Of a DNA stretch of 64,000 nucleotides, positions 1 to 9,550 are shown in pieces. Position numbers and translations under genes: made by a program. The notes under the pieces were generated by a model, which saw only the letters and a list, made by a program, of their open reading frames with translations, was not told where the DNA came from and made no database searches. The DNA lies in contig CAWBOY010000006.1 of NCBI GenBank assembly GCA_963790585.1, forward strand, positions 62,001 through 126,000, in the 5' to 3' direction. Within the stretch, counting starts at the first letter, position 1, and each line of letters starts with the position of its first letter. This DNA comes from CAWBOY01 sp963790585. GTDB lineage: Bacteria; Planctomycetota; Planctomycetia; Gemmatales; Gemmataceae.

Positions 1-25
1 GGCTGTTTGAGCGGGATAGCGTTCA

Positions 26-103
26 TTTAGCCGCAAGGCGCCAGCCGAGCGCAGTGGGATAGCGCTTTCAAACAGCGCTCGCCTACCGGCTCGCGGTTAA
101 ACG
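26..103. repeat. Palindromic dispersed repeat, family A (degenerate copy)
   Basis: Two imperfect inverted arms (about 26-55 and 73-103) flank a short spacer. The right arm, AGCGCTCGCCTACCGGCTCG, is repeated almost exactly in the palindrome at 35230-35307, and related sequence occurs near 12163-12208 and 36990-37015. It lies downstream of the kinase gene that ends at 141, so it could also act as a transcript-end hairpin. The family assignment rests on direct comparison within this window only. Confidence 0.6.
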
Positions 104-140
104 AATGGTATTCCGCTTAATCGGGATCAATCCCAAAATG

Positions 141-2153
141 TCATTTCGCCTTGATCGGCTCGATCGTTACTTTTCGGAACGCAGCGCTGCCGCGATCGAT
201 AACCAATCCAAGTCCGCCGAGAGGATAGGCCGGAAGCCCAGCAGGGGGAACCCTACCAAGTAGGGCTGTCGCGCGGTCTTTTTGAAATTCCGCCTTCGTC
301 GATTGACGCACCAGCCGGCCATCGATGTATCCGGACACCTGCTCCGCCTCGGCTACGAGTTCAAGCGTTCGATAAACAGCATATTTGTCATTGAGAGGGA
401 GGTCAGGAAGCAATTCTCTCCTCTTGGGGGGGACATAACACAAAATCGGTTCGGATGATGGTAACGGCCGGTAATGCGTAACTTGAAGGGCGACACTGCT
501 CGTTTTGGGTTGTAAGAGATTGCTAAATGTAAGATCGGTGAAAACGTGGGCCGTACCTTTCGCGGATGAATACGATCCAAAATTGAAGAATATCCCCGCT
601 CTACCAACACTGCCCGGCTGATACGCCAAAACTTCGGCTTTCATGCGGAATGCTGGCAACAGTTGTTCCTTCAGAAGCAGTAAAAGGGTTAGCTCATTTG
701 CGCTGATTGCTGTATCCGCTCCTGGCAGATTGACCTGAATATCCGGAACGATGGCCAACCGAAGCCGATTCGGTCGATTTTTCTCGTCAAGCAGCGTGAC
801 AGCCTCGCCGCGCTTGAGTAGGTCGGTTATCTGCTTTTCACGGTGAGCTGGATCGTCTTCAGCGTGACGCATCTGCGGCGCTTGCGGAGTCGACGCCAGG
901 ACGGCTCCTGTCAAAGCGAGCAGAAGTATGGTGAGGGCTGCGATCGCCGATGTGCGACGCCGCACAAATCGCTCAGCCTTCCGATACCAAGAAATTTGGC
1001 GACCTAACACAGGCTTACCGTCGAGCCAGCAACGAAGGTCGGCCGCCAATGCCTCCGCGGTCGGGTACCGATCCCCTGACTTCTTTTCTAAGCAACAGCA
1101 AACAATGGTCTGAAGGGCGGCTGGTAATATTCGTGGCCGGGGCAGTTCTTGCGATTCGATGGCACGAGCGACTTCGAGACGCGTTCCCACAAAAGGGCGC
1201 TGCCCTATTAGAAGTTCATATAAGATGACGCCGAGCGACCAGATGTCGCTGGCCGCGGTGACTTGATGAGACCGGCCTGCGACCTGTTCGGGAGCCATGT
1301 AGCCCGGCGTGCCGAGAACGTCGCCCGTTTGCGTCGCCTCGTCGGACCCTGCGAGTTTGGCGAGGCCAAAATCGGCGACCAACGGCTCGCCGGCTTCGTC
1401 GAGGAGCACGTTGCCTGGCTTGAGATCGCGATGAATGATGCCGGCCTTGTGAGCGGCGTGGACGCCGAGCGCAATTTTCTCCATCAGCAGGCTACAGCGC
1501 TTTAGATCGCCGCGCAAGCGCTCCCGATGCTCAGCCAAGGACCCGCCCGCGACGAACTGCATCGTGAAGCACGGCTGGCCCTCAAATTGACCGACGGCAA
1601 AAATTCGCACAACGTTTGGGTGATTTAATTGGGCCGCTGCCCGAGCTTCCTGATAAAAGCGCTGAATCTCGCCTGGCGAAGTCGACGCGGATTTGAGGCG
1701 CTTAATGGCCACGAGCCGGCCCAGTGCTACATCGCATGCCTTGTGGACGACGCCCATCGCGCCTTTGCCGAGTTCTTCCATAATCTCCAAACCGGAAATT
1801 ATGGGAGACTCTGACATCTGTTGGCATGGCCGCTTGTCCATTGCTTTGTGTACGGAATCGTTCAAAAAAATGGCGAGGAGGGCTGGGCCATATTTCCCGG
1901 CGAGATCGGAATAATCATTTGGTCGAGGCTCTTCACCGGCACGGCGGCGATAGTCGATGTCGAGATGAAGCAGCTCGCGGACCAAGGGGAGGGCCGTGTC
2001 GGTGTCCTTTGGCAAATACTCGAGCAGAATTGGACGTGCTCCTTTTTCGGAAGCAGCTTGCCAGGCGCTTTCAAAGCGATCGCATACGGAATCGATTTGC
2101 CGCGCGAGATTATCAGGCCACAGAGCGCGGGTCGTCGGGTTATTGTCTTTCAT
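141..2153 (-). CDS. Transmembrane serine/threonine protein kinase
   Basis: 670-residue Hanks-type kinase. The kinase domain covers about residues 121-376: glycine loop LGKGAMGVV, lysine in VAIKRLK (about 151), catalytic loop IIHRDLKPGNV (HRD about 241) and DFG about 261. One membrane helix follows at about 402-420. The C-terminal 250 residues should lie outside the cytoplasm and end in GLGLVIDRGSAAFRKVTI, resembling planctomycete concanavalin-like sensor domains. The start was set at MKDNNP, which overlaps the end of the upstream sigma-factor gene by 14 bases; a longer frame to 2276 would lie inside that gene. Overlap implies co-transcription with the sigma factor, so signalling between the two is plausible but inferred. 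Substrate unknown. Confidence 0.9.
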   Translation of the reverse strand: MKDNNPTTRALWPDNLARQIDSVCDRFESAWQAASEKGARPILLEYLPKDTDTALPLVRELLHLDIDYRRRAGEEPRPNDYSDLAGKYGPALLAIFLNDSVHKAMDKRPCQQMSESPIISGLEIMEELGKGAMGVVHKACDVALGRLVAIKRLKSASTSPGEIQRFYQEARAAAQLNHPNVVRIFAVGQFEGQPCFTMQFVAGGSLAEHRERLRGDLKRCSLLMEKIALGVHAAHKAGIIHRDLKPGNVLLDEAGEPLVADFGLAKLAGSDEATQTGDVLGTPGYMAPEQVAGRSHQVTAASDIWSLGVILYELLIGQRPFVGTRLEVARAIESQELPRPRILPAALQTIVCCCLEKKSGDRYPTAEALAADLRCWLDGKPVLGRQISWYRKAERFVRRRTSAIAALTILLLALTGAVLASTPQAPQMRHAEDDPAHREKQITDLLKRGEAVTLLDEKNRPNRLRLAIVPDIQVNLPGADTAISANELTLLLLLKEQLLPAFRMKAEVLAYQPGSVGRAGIFFNFGSYSSAKGTAHVFTDLTFSNLLQPKTSSVALQVTHYRPLPSSEPILCYVPPKRRELLPDLPLNDKYAVYRTLELVAEAEQVSGYIDGRLVRQSTKAEFQKDRATALLGRVPPAGLPAYPLGGLGLVIDRGSAAFRKVTIEPIKAK

Positions 2154-2742
2154 CAGGCGTCTCGGCGTTCCAAATGCTGCGAATGACGAAAAGCTTCCGT
2201 TCCACCGTGCGCGTCGTGCAGGCGAGTTTGGCCGCGATTTCTTCAATTGTATAAGCATCCATCCGAAGCCGAGCAATCAAAATTAGCCGCTCGTCGGCTA
2301 GTTGCCTGAGTCGAAACTCGACTTCGTCTCTTAATTGCGCCGCCAACGCTGGGCTTGGGTCCGGACAGAGTAGAATGCCTAAATCTGATTTCGGCTTTCG
2401 CTCTAGCCCCTGCTGGCTATCTGATCCGCCGCGCTTTAGTCGATTTTCGTAGTGAATCAGGTCGATTGACTTCCGAATGGTCAATTTTACCAATATACTC
2501 CAAAGATTATTGCGATCATCCAAGCGCGGGAATTTACCGGCTGCTGCCCGACGCACGAAAGAATCGAATGCACTAAGAGCGATGTCTTCTTCGTCCGCAA
2601 CACCACGTGGCATATTCCCTAGTTGTTTTCGAGATAATTGTACAAGACGCATAAAGTAACGATTGAACAGTGGCTGAGCCGCGGCGTCATTGCCGGCTTT
2701 CAATTCGACTAACCAGCTGCTGACCGAGAGGTCATCCGACAT
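2140..2742 (-). CDS. ECF-like RNA polymerase sigma factor
   Basis: 200 residues. The N-terminal half, including YFMRLVQLSRKQL and DEEDIALSAFDSFVRR, matches sigma region 2. The C-terminal part DAYTIEEIAAKLACTTRTVE is a region-4 helix-turn-helix. The arrangement resembles the planctomycete ECF groups that sit directly next to membrane Ser/Thr kinases. Here the kinase start codon lies inside the last codons of this gene, so the two are very likely translationally coupled. The kinase or its sensor domain may control the sigma factor; that is inference from gene order. No separate anti-sigma gene is visible nearby. Confidence 0.88.
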   Translation of the reverse strand: MSDDLSVSSWLVELKAGNDAAAQPLFNRYFMRLVQLSRKQLGNMPRGVADEEDIALSAFDSFVRRAAAGKFPRLDDRNNLWSILVKLTIRKSIDLIHYENRLKRGGSDSQQGLERKPKSDLGILLCPDPSPALAAQLRDEVEFRLRQLADERLILIARLRMDAYTIEEIAAKLACTTRTVERKLFVIRSIWNAETPDERQ

Positions 2743-3110
2743 AGTACAGCCTCCTGGAGCTAAAAGCTTCGGTAAGGCACGCTGGGAAGTAGATTCCCTT
2801 GAGTAGGCGCGAACATCGGGACGGTGTTGGCAAGACCTTCATTATAAACCATTGCGCACGAAATATCTATCGGTCAACCGTCGCACTCAACCTAATTTGC
2901 CTGAAACTAAATTCTCTTGATCCATTGCACCGTCCGCCAACCGTTTGCCCGTGGCTGGCTCGCAGTTCCTAGGTGGTAGAAACGCATTGTTCAACATAGG
3001 TATCGGAGTTGACACCATCGTTTGAGGCGGACTATAACTCTTTTTCCATAAAACGCGCGTGCGCACTCGGAGCATGATGCTCCCTCGAACCTGGACGGGG
3101 ACGGAACCCC
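2743..3110. other. Intergenic region between divergent sigma factor and lpxK
   Basis: 368 bases between two divergently transcribed genes, so it must hold both promoters. I see no open frame that looks coding and no convincing -35/-10 pair. The short palindrome AGCATGATGCT lies at about 3072-3082, some 30 bases before the proposed lpxK start, and could be a binding site. Nothing else stands out. Confidence 0.5.
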
Positions 3111-4247
3111 TTGATAGCTACAGATTCGACAACTTCGATCACACCTCTCGCCGACTCCAAAGGCAAGGACTCGACTGCGCGCTATCTCGCATTAATCCGC
3201 GGCCAGACGCACGGGTGGTTCGCCGCGTCGCAGCGCCTCGCCTTATGGCTGCTCAGCTTAGTTTACGGTCTCGTGCTCCGAGTAAGAAACCTGGCCTTCG
3301 ACCGCGGTTGGCTCTCCATTCACCGCGCGGATGTGGCCGTTGTCAGCGTCGGCAACCTTACCGCTGGGGGAACCGGCAAGACTCCTTGCGTAGAGTATGT
3401 CGCTCGGTTTTATCGCCAATTGGACCTTCGCGTCGCAATTCTCAGTCGAGGATATGGAACGGCAAGCGGGCCGAACGACGAGGCCCTGATGCTCGAAGAA
3501 AATTTGCCCGACGTGCCCCACCTTGTCGGAGTGAACCGAGCGGAACTCGCCGCCACCGCCGTTGAGGAGCTTGAAAGCGAAGTCCTTGTCCTGGACGACG
3601 GCTTGCAGCATCGGCGCCTGGCACGCGATCTTGACGTCGTCCTTATCGATGCAACGTGTCCGTGGGGATATGGCCATTTATTGCCGCGCGGATTGATGCG
3701 CGAGCCTGCCCGCGGATTGCGGCGTGCCGACATGGTCGTTTTGACGCGCTGCGATCAGGTGAGCAGCGCGGAGCGAATACGCATTCGCGATCGAATCGAT
3801 CGAATCGCACGCGGTGTTCCGGTCGCGGAGAGCCGACATCGTCCGGTTGAGCTAAACAACGCTGACCAAGCAACGAAACCGATTTCAGTCTTGAACGGGC
3901 GTACTGTTGCGGCCTTCGCTGGAATAGGTAATTCCGAAGCCTTTCGTCAGACGCTGGCCGATCTTGGCGTTGCAATCGTCGCGTTTCGATCCTATCCGGA
4001 CCATCATCCGTACAGTCGCGCCGATGTAGACGATCTGCGTGCCTGGGCGGACGGCATGGCCAATGTCGATTTTGTCATCACGACTCAAAAAGATCTCGTA
4101 AAGCTGCGATTGTCCCAATTGGGTGCCAAGCCTTTGTGGGCCCTGCGCATCGCCTTTGAAGTCGATGCCGGCCGCGAACAGCTGGAACAACGCCTACGCG
4201 CGGCGGTGGCGTCGCATCCAGGCCGTTTAGTCGAGGAGCCAAGATGA
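3111..4247 (+). CDS. lpxK: Tetraacyldisaccharide 4'-kinase (lipid A)
   Basis: 378 residues, close to the usual LpxK length. It phosphorylates the 4' position of the lipid A disaccharide at the inner membrane, using ATP. The family P-loop is SVGNLTAGGTGKTPCVEY (about residues 79-96), and LDDGLQHRRL at about 161-170 matches the conserved DDGxQH motif. A hydrophobic N-terminal helix, WLLSLVYGLVLRV, suits a membrane-anchored enzyme. The start is a TTG preceded by the purine-rich GGGGACGG and is less certain than the rest. The stop overlaps the next gene as ATGA, indicating translational coupling. It opens an LPS inner-core operon and supports a lipid A-containing outer membrane. Confidence 0.95.
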   Translation: MIATDSTTSITPLADSKGKDSTARYLALIRGQTHGWFAASQRLALWLLSLVYGLVLRVRNLAFDRGWLSIHRADVAVVSVGNLTAGGTGKTPCVEYVARFYRQLDLRVAILSRGYGTASGPNDEALMLEENLPDVPHLVGVNRAELAATAVEELESEVLVLDDGLQHRRLARDLDVVLIDATCPWGYGHLLPRGLMREPARGLRRADMVVLTRCDQVSSAERIRIRDRIDRIARGVPVAESRHRPVELNNADQATKPISVLNGRTVAAFAGIGNSEAFRQTLADLGVAIVAFRSYPDHHPYSRADVDDLRAWADGMANVDFVITTQKDLVKLRLSQLGAKPLWALRIAFEVDAGREQLEQRLRAAVASHPGRLVEEPR

Positions 4248-5209
4248 AACCGTTCGATCTGCATGGACTCAAAACGTACGATCTTGGCTCGCGGCCCTCC
4301 AAGGTATTTTTGGAAGACCTCGGCAAACCAGGCGAACCGGACGTTTCCGTCGCTGCCTGGATCGACTCGTTGCCGCGCCAGTTGGCGGGCAATCACCTGC
4401 GCCGGGTTTGTCACCATCTGGTTCGGGCTTATTTGGAGCAGCGCACCGTCGTCGCCGCAATCGGCGGCCATGTGATCAAGACGGGTTGCGGCCCATACCT
4501 CATTGATTGGATTGAGCGCGGCCTGCTCAAGTGCGTCACGCTCAACGGGGCCGCAGCCATTCACGATCTTGAATTAGCGCTGGCAGGCAAGACGAGCGAG
4601 GATGTTGCCGCGAGCCTTCCCGATGGGCGATTCGGCATGGCGCGGGAAACCGCTGATGCCTTTGCCGTCGCCGCGCGAGCCGGCGCGGTCAACGACCTTG
4701 GCCTTGGTGCAGCGCTCGGCGCTTATCTCGTCGAAAACAAAGCGCCACACCTCGGCTACAGTCTGTTGGCGGCGGCCCATCGCGCTGGCATTCCCTGCAC
4801 GGTCCATGTTGCGCTCGGTACGGACATCGTTCACATGCACCCGCATGTTTCCGGCGCTGCCCTCGGTGAGGCGTCTCATCTCGATTTCCGACGTCTGTGT
4901 ACCGTTATGACCTCGATGAAGCAGGGCGTATGGCTCAATCTTGGCAGCGCGGTAATGCTGCCCGAGGTACTACTCAAAGCCGTCAGCGTCGTGAACAACT
5001 TCGGACATGACCTGTCCGGTTTGGTGACGATCAATGTCGATAAGGAGCCGCGTTATCGGAGCACGACGAATGTATTGACGCGTCCCTCAGACGAAGGAAT
5101 CGAACTGATAGGGCACCACGAAATCCTTATCCCGCTGCTCCACGCGGGTATTGCTAATCAATTGGCATCCGCGTCCAACATCGTCCGCGATGAGACAAGA
5201 GCGGCATAA
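4244..5209 (+). CDS. Conserved LPS-locus protein, possibly deoxyhypusine-synthase-like
   Basis: 321 residues, no signal peptide or membrane helix. Striking conserved-looking segments are GGHVIKTGCGPYLIDWIERG (about 76-95), LNGAAAIHDLEL, HMHPHVSGAALGEASHLDF and NLGSAVMLPEVLLKAV. The glycine-rich Rossmann-like pattern is reminiscent of deoxyhypusine synthase, but I cannot confirm this from sequence alone and would not assign that reaction. It overlaps lpxK by 4 bases and is followed 45 bases later by hldE, so a role in heptose or inner-core synthesis is the contextual guess. Function unknown. Confidence 0.75.
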   Translation: MKPFDLHGLKTYDLGSRPSKVFLEDLGKPGEPDVSVAAWIDSLPRQLAGNHLRRVCHHLVRAYLEQRTVVAAIGGHVIKTGCGPYLIDWIERGLLKCVTLNGAAAIHDLELALAGKTSEDVAASLPDGRFGMARETADAFAVAARAGAVNDLGLGAALGAYLVENKAPHLGYSLLAAAHRAGIPCTVHVALGTDIVHMHPHVSGAALGEASHLDFRRLCTVMTSMKQGVWLNLGSAVMLPEVLLKAVSVVNNFGHDLSGLVTINVDKEPRYRSTTNVLTRPSDEGIELIGHHEILIPLLHAGIANQLASASNIVRDETRAA

Positions 5210-5254
5210 ATTGCGGTTTCCCCGCGCGTGTAGAAGCCAGGCGGAGAACGTGCC

Positions 5255-6760
5255 ATGACCGGCGACTCGATGGACCTGATTGAAGTGGTGCAAAAGCTCG
5301 GACAGCCGCGCGTCCTTGTCGTGGGCGATCTGATGCTGGATCGGTATATCTGGGGTGACGCCGAGCGAATCAGCCAGGAAGCCCCGGTCATTCTGTTGCA
5401 CGCCGATCGACGCGAAGAGCGGCTAGGCGGGGCGAGCAGTGTGGCCACCCTATTGCGCGCACTCGGTGCGAACGTGTCTGTCGCTGGCATCGTCGGGCCA
5501 GACGCCGACGGAGGCCGAATCCGACAAGCTCTGCGCGATCAGGGCATCAATGAGACAGCTGTACTCACCGATCCAGGTCGACCCAGCACCGTCAAGGAGC
5601 GCTACATCGGTCGCGCCCAGCATCGTCATCCTCAACAGATGATCCGCGTCGACTACGAGACGCGCGAGCCGCTCTCCGCCGATCTCGAAGAAACCCTGAT
5701 CCGGGCCATCGTCGACCAAATGCAGGCAGCGGAGATTGTGCTCTTAAGCGATTATGATAAAGGCGTATGCACGCCGCGTTTAATGGCGGCCCTGCTTGCG
5801 GCGGCCAAGAATCGCGGTTTGAAAACATTGGCTGATCCTATCCGCGGTCGGGATTATCGCAAATATCGCGGTTGCTCGGCGATCACGCCCAATCGCCTCG
5901 AAGCAGGCCTCGCAACCAGTCGAACGCTAAACAACAACACTGAAGCTCTGGACGCTGCCGGCGAGTTGTTGAGGCAACTCGACTTGGAAGCGGCGATCGT
6001 CACGCTCGATAAAGAAGGCATGGCTTTGGCACACGCCGATGGCCGCGTCGGCCTGTTCCCGACGCGACCGCGCCAAGTCTACGACATCACTGGGGCCGGA
6101 GACATGGTGCTGGCGATGCTCGGCGTCGCCTTGGCCTCTGGCGCAGACTACGAGTCCGCAATCCGACTGGCGAACATCGCGGGCGGGCTGGAAGTCGAAA
6201 AAATTGGCGTTGCCACGGTTTCGCGCGAGGAGATCATTCATGACCTCCTCCACGCCGGCGCATCCGGTCGCTCCGACGCAACCACAAGTCCCGGGAAACT
6301 CCGATCACGAATGGCTTTAGCATCGGAGCTGGAAAGGCGCAGAAAGCTCGGACAGAAAGTGGCGTTCACCAATGGCTGCTTCGACGTGATTCACGCGGGC
6401 CATGTGCAGTATTTGAGCGAGGCACGCGCTCAGGCCGACCTTCTCGTCGTGGGTCTCAACAGCGACAAGAGCGTGACGGCGCTAAAGGGGCCGGGACGAC
6501 CGATCCATCCGGTCGATGCCCGAGCCGTCGTTCTGGCCGGATTGGAAGCGGTCGATTATTTGACCGTCTTCGACGAGTCGACACCCCTGCAGTTGATCGA
6601 GGCGTTACGGCCCGACGTGTTGGTCAAGGGAGCGGATTACTCGATTGATAGCGTCGTGGGCGCACGCCAGGTCGAGGCCTGGGGCGGACGTGTCCATTTG
6701 GCGGAGCTACGTGAAGGGCTTTCGACGACTCGGGTGTTGCAGCGGCTCGGCGCGGCGTGA
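5255..6760 (+). CDS. hldE: Bifunctional heptose-7-P kinase / heptose-1-P adenylyltransferase
   Basis: 501 residues. The N-terminal ribokinase-type half has VVGDLMLDRYIWGDAERIS at about 22-40, EERLGGASSVA, and the anion-hole/catalytic motif ITGAGDMVLAML at about 276-287. The C-terminal half is a nucleotidyltransferase with FTNGCFDVIHAGHVQYLSEA (HxGH) at about 370-389 and the second signature DVLVKGADYS. Together they make ADP-heptose in the cytosol for the LPS inner core. The window shows no gmhA or gmhB, which must be elsewhere. ATG follows AGGCGGAGAA. It lies in the same operon as lpxK and the heptosyltransferase. Confidence 0.96.
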   Translation: MTGDSMDLIEVVQKLGQPRVLVVGDLMLDRYIWGDAERISQEAPVILLHADRREERLGGASSVATLLRALGANVSVAGIVGPDADGGRIRQALRDQGINETAVLTDPGRPSTVKERYIGRAQHRHPQQMIRVDYETREPLSADLEETLIRAIVDQMQAAEIVLLSDYDKGVCTPRLMAALLAAAKNRGLKTLADPIRGRDYRKYRGCSAITPNRLEAGLATSRTLNNNTEALDAAGELLRQLDLEAAIVTLDKEGMALAHADGRVGLFPTRPRQVYDITGAGDMVLAMLGVALASGADYESAIRLANIAGGLEVEKIGVATVSREEIIHDLLHAGASGRSDATTSPGKLRSRMALASELERRRKLGQKVAFTNGCFDVIHAGHVQYLSEARAQADLLVVGLNSDKSVTALKGPGRPIHPVDARAVVLAGLEAVDYLTVFDESTPLQLIEALRPDVLVKGADYSIDSVVGARQVEAWGGRVHLAELREGLSTTRVLQRLGAA

Positions 6761-6812
6761 ACACAAATAGGTGCCAGCCGCGAAACGAGTGACGTTGGAA
6801 AAGGATTTCCCG

Positions 6813-7877
6813 TTGAACATCGCTGTCTTCTTACCAGGCTGGATCGGGGACGCCGTCATGGCGACGCCGGCACTGCGCGCACTGCGCAATCACTTCGCGG
6901 ACGCTCGGTTCATTGGCGTGGTGAAGCCTTATGTCGCGGGTATCCTCGAAGGCGGCGATTGGTTTGACGAGATAGTGCCGTATGAATCCGCCGGTTGGAC
7001 GCGCGGCATCGTGACGCTGGCCCGGCAGCTACGTAGACGCCGCATCGATCTGGCCTTATTGTTTCCCAATTCGTTTCACTCGGCGCTAGCTGCCTATCTA
7101 GGAGGATGTCGGCGGCGAATCGGCTATGCTCGCTACGGCCGATCTTGGCTGTTGACGGATGCCGTCGATCCCGTGCGCGATCGCAACAAAAAGCTCACGC
7201 CGAGCCCGGTCATTGACGCCTACAACCTTTTGGCCGAGACCCCGGGCTGTCCGCAACCGAGTCGGCGCATGGAACTATTTACGACGCCTGACGATGAACG
7301 TGCCGCCGATCAAATATGGCTCAAGGCCGGCTTTGAGGACTTTAACGAGGTCGTTTGTCTGAATCCGGGGGCGGCCTTCGGTTCCTCGAAGCATTGGCCC
7401 GTGCCCCATTTCGTCAAGCTTGCCAAACAGATAATCGAGCAACGAGGCTCGCGCGTGCTCATCCTGTGCGGTCCGAGCGAAGCAGCGCTGGCACAAGAAA
7501 TCGCCGCGGAAGTAGGGCTCGCCGGTGTCCACGCTTTGTCAGATTTGACAGATCCAGCTTGCGCCGACCAGCCTCCCTTGTCGCTCGGACTGTCAAAAGC
7601 GCTGGTCCGCCGCTGCGATCTCCTCGTGACCACGGACAGCGGCCCACGCCATTTCGCGGCGGCGTTTGATCGACCGGTGATAACGCTTTTCGGCCCCACG
7701 CACATCGCCTGGACGGAGACGTTTTACCCGCGTGCCATCCATCTGCAAAAGAGCGTGCCCTGCGGTCCGTGTCAAAAGCGCATCTGCCCGCTGGACCATC
7801 GCTGCATGACGAGCTTGACGCCAGAGGAAGTGTTCGGAGCTGTGCGACGCGTGCTGCCGCTGCGTCGATCTGCCTGA
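6813..7877 (+). CDS. waaF: ADP-heptose:LPS heptosyltransferase (GT9)
   Basis: About 354 residues. GT9 hallmarks are LPGWIGDAVMATPALRAL at the N-terminus, LNPGAAFGSSKHWP in the middle and TTDSGPRHFAAAFDRPVITL with LFGPTHIAWTETFYP near the C-terminus. The tail VPCGPCQKRICPLDHRCM matches heptosyltransferase II. It transfers heptose from ADP-heptose to the growing inner core. I chose the TTG at 6813 because GGAAAAGGA sits about 8 bases upstream and the protein then begins just before the conserved LPGWIGD; the same frame is open back to a GTG at 6771. Acceptor specificity (WaaF versus WaaC or WaaQ) cannot be settled here. Confidence 0.9.
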   Translation: MNIAVFLPGWIGDAVMATPALRALRNHFADARFIGVVKPYVAGILEGGDWFDEIVPYESAGWTRGIVTLARQLRRRRIDLALLFPNSFHSALAAYLGGCRRRIGYARYGRSWLLTDAVDPVRDRNKKLTPSPVIDAYNLLAETPGCPQPSRRMELFTTPDDERAADQIWLKAGFEDFNEVVCLNPGAAFGSSKHWPVPHFVKLAKQIIEQRGSRVLILCGPSEAALAQEIAAEVGLAGVHALSDLTDPACADQPPLSLGLSKALVRRCDLLVTTDSGPRHFAAAFDRPVITLFGPTHIAWTETFYPRAIHLQKSVPCGPCQKRICPLDHRCMTSLTPEEVFGAVRRVLPLRRSA

Positions 7878-7893
7878 CTCCTGAGGGGCTGTG

Positions 7894-9550
7894 ATGACCC
7901 TGTTTTTTGGAAGCCTGACCGTTCTTACGCTTGCAGCGCTAGCCTACTTCGGCTGGTTAGGCGTTCGGTTGCGCGCTCGCCTGGCCCGATCGCGACTCCT
8001 CGTCAATTCAAGCTATGAAGATCTCTTGAGCGCCTGTAACTTGAACGAAGTCGCTGATTTTCTCGCGCTCGGTTCCGTGATCGTTAGCGGGCATCTCGAC
8101 CGAAACGTCTGGAGCGTGCAGCTAGACGACGGCTCTGAGGTCGTGAACGCCTATCTTAAACGAGAACATTTTGTTAGCTGGACGACGCGATTCCTCAATG
8201 CTCTAAATGGGTTCGGCTTTGTCTCACGGTCGTGGCGCGAGGTGCGCACGCTGCAGGCATTAGCGCGGACGCGAATTCGTTGCCCCGAATGGCTGGCCGC
8301 TGGCGAAGACGCACAGGGCCGGGCGTTTTTGCTGCTCCGCGAGGTTACTGACGCCGTCGAGCTGCGTGAGGCGATCGCCCAATCGGCTGAACCCGAGGCG
8401 CCGCCAGCTCGCGCGGCGGCTCGCGCGCGGGATCGCCCGCCTACACGCCGTCGGCTTCTCGCATCCGGACCTCTATGTTCGCCATCTGTTGATCGACGCC
8501 AAGGGCGAGCCCTGTTTTCTTGACTGGCAACGGTCTCGGCCCGATCAAAACGTCAGATGGAAGCAGCGTACCCGCGACTTGGCCTCTCTTCACGCGACGT
8601 TGGCTGAGCACCTGGCGACACCTCGAGAACGACTGGTCTTTCTCGTCGAATATTTCCGGACATTCGAGGGCGAGACGAAAGCGGCAATGCCCCAGTCACG
8701 CGCGGATTTCGTGAGGCGCATTATCGAGCAGTCTCGCCTGTTATTACGGCGGCGTCACGTCGCCGAAAAACGTCATGCCGCGCCGCAGGACGTGGAACAG
8801 GCTTGGATTCCCCTTCAATTCGACGCGCTCTGTATCACACCCCGTCTGCAACGACTTTATGGATCCAGGCCGCCGCACTGGTTGGCTCGCTACCGGCAGC
8901 CGTTGCCGCCTGGTCAGGAGCCGGCTCGAACCTGGCTGACCCTGCCCGACGGCAATAACGCTCTGCTGGTGCGCCGGCGCGTTTGGACGCCGCTGCGCTT
9001 GCGCTGGGCACAATGGCGCCGGCGCCAGCCCGTATCGGACGATCAGCGAGCGGCTGGCCTGTTGTTGCGTCTCGAACGACACAACATACCCGCGCCGCGC
9101 GTTCTGGCCATGGGACAGCATGGCCTCGGCAAGGGTTGGCTCGAGTCGTTCCTATTAATGGAGCCGGCGCCCAACAGTATTGAACTTGCGACCTGGCTAA
9201 ATCGCCTGGACCCGAACGACGAACGAGATCAATGCCTTCGGTCGGCGATGCTGGCGCAGGTGGGCGCCCTACTCCATCGCCTCCACGATGCGCGTTGCTA
9301 TCTCGCCGAAAGCGGCGGCGCTCATACGTTCGCGGTGCGGCTCGACGGCGATTCAGCGCCTCAGCTGGTCGTCGAACGATCGGAAGCCGTCAGCTTTTCG
9401 CGTCGATCCCGGCCCGATCGGGCCCGGCGCGATTGCGCTGCGCTGGCGCGGATCTGCGACGCCACGACAGCGACGCCAATCGACGTCGAGCATTTCAAAC
9501 ACGGCTACAGCACCGGCGACTACGACGAGAGCCCTCAGGGAGGCGGTCCA
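7894..9550 (+). CDS. Double-domain LPS-core kinase-like protein (frameshifted)
   Basis: The reading frame changes near 8390, where one extra base would break an otherwise continuous protein. It begins with a membrane helix (TLFFGSLTVLTLAALAYF). The first WaaP/InaA-like domain has an intact catalytic-type loop, GFSHPDLYVRHLLID, and CFLDWQRSRP. A second domain has N-lobe features (NIPAPRVLAMGQHGLGKGWL), but where HxDL is expected it reads DARCYLAESGGAHTFAVRL, suggesting a pseudokinase. ATG at 7894 follows GAGGGG. No stop separates it from the next gene in the same frame, so its true end is uncertain. It probably phosphorylates core sugars. Confidence 0.72.
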
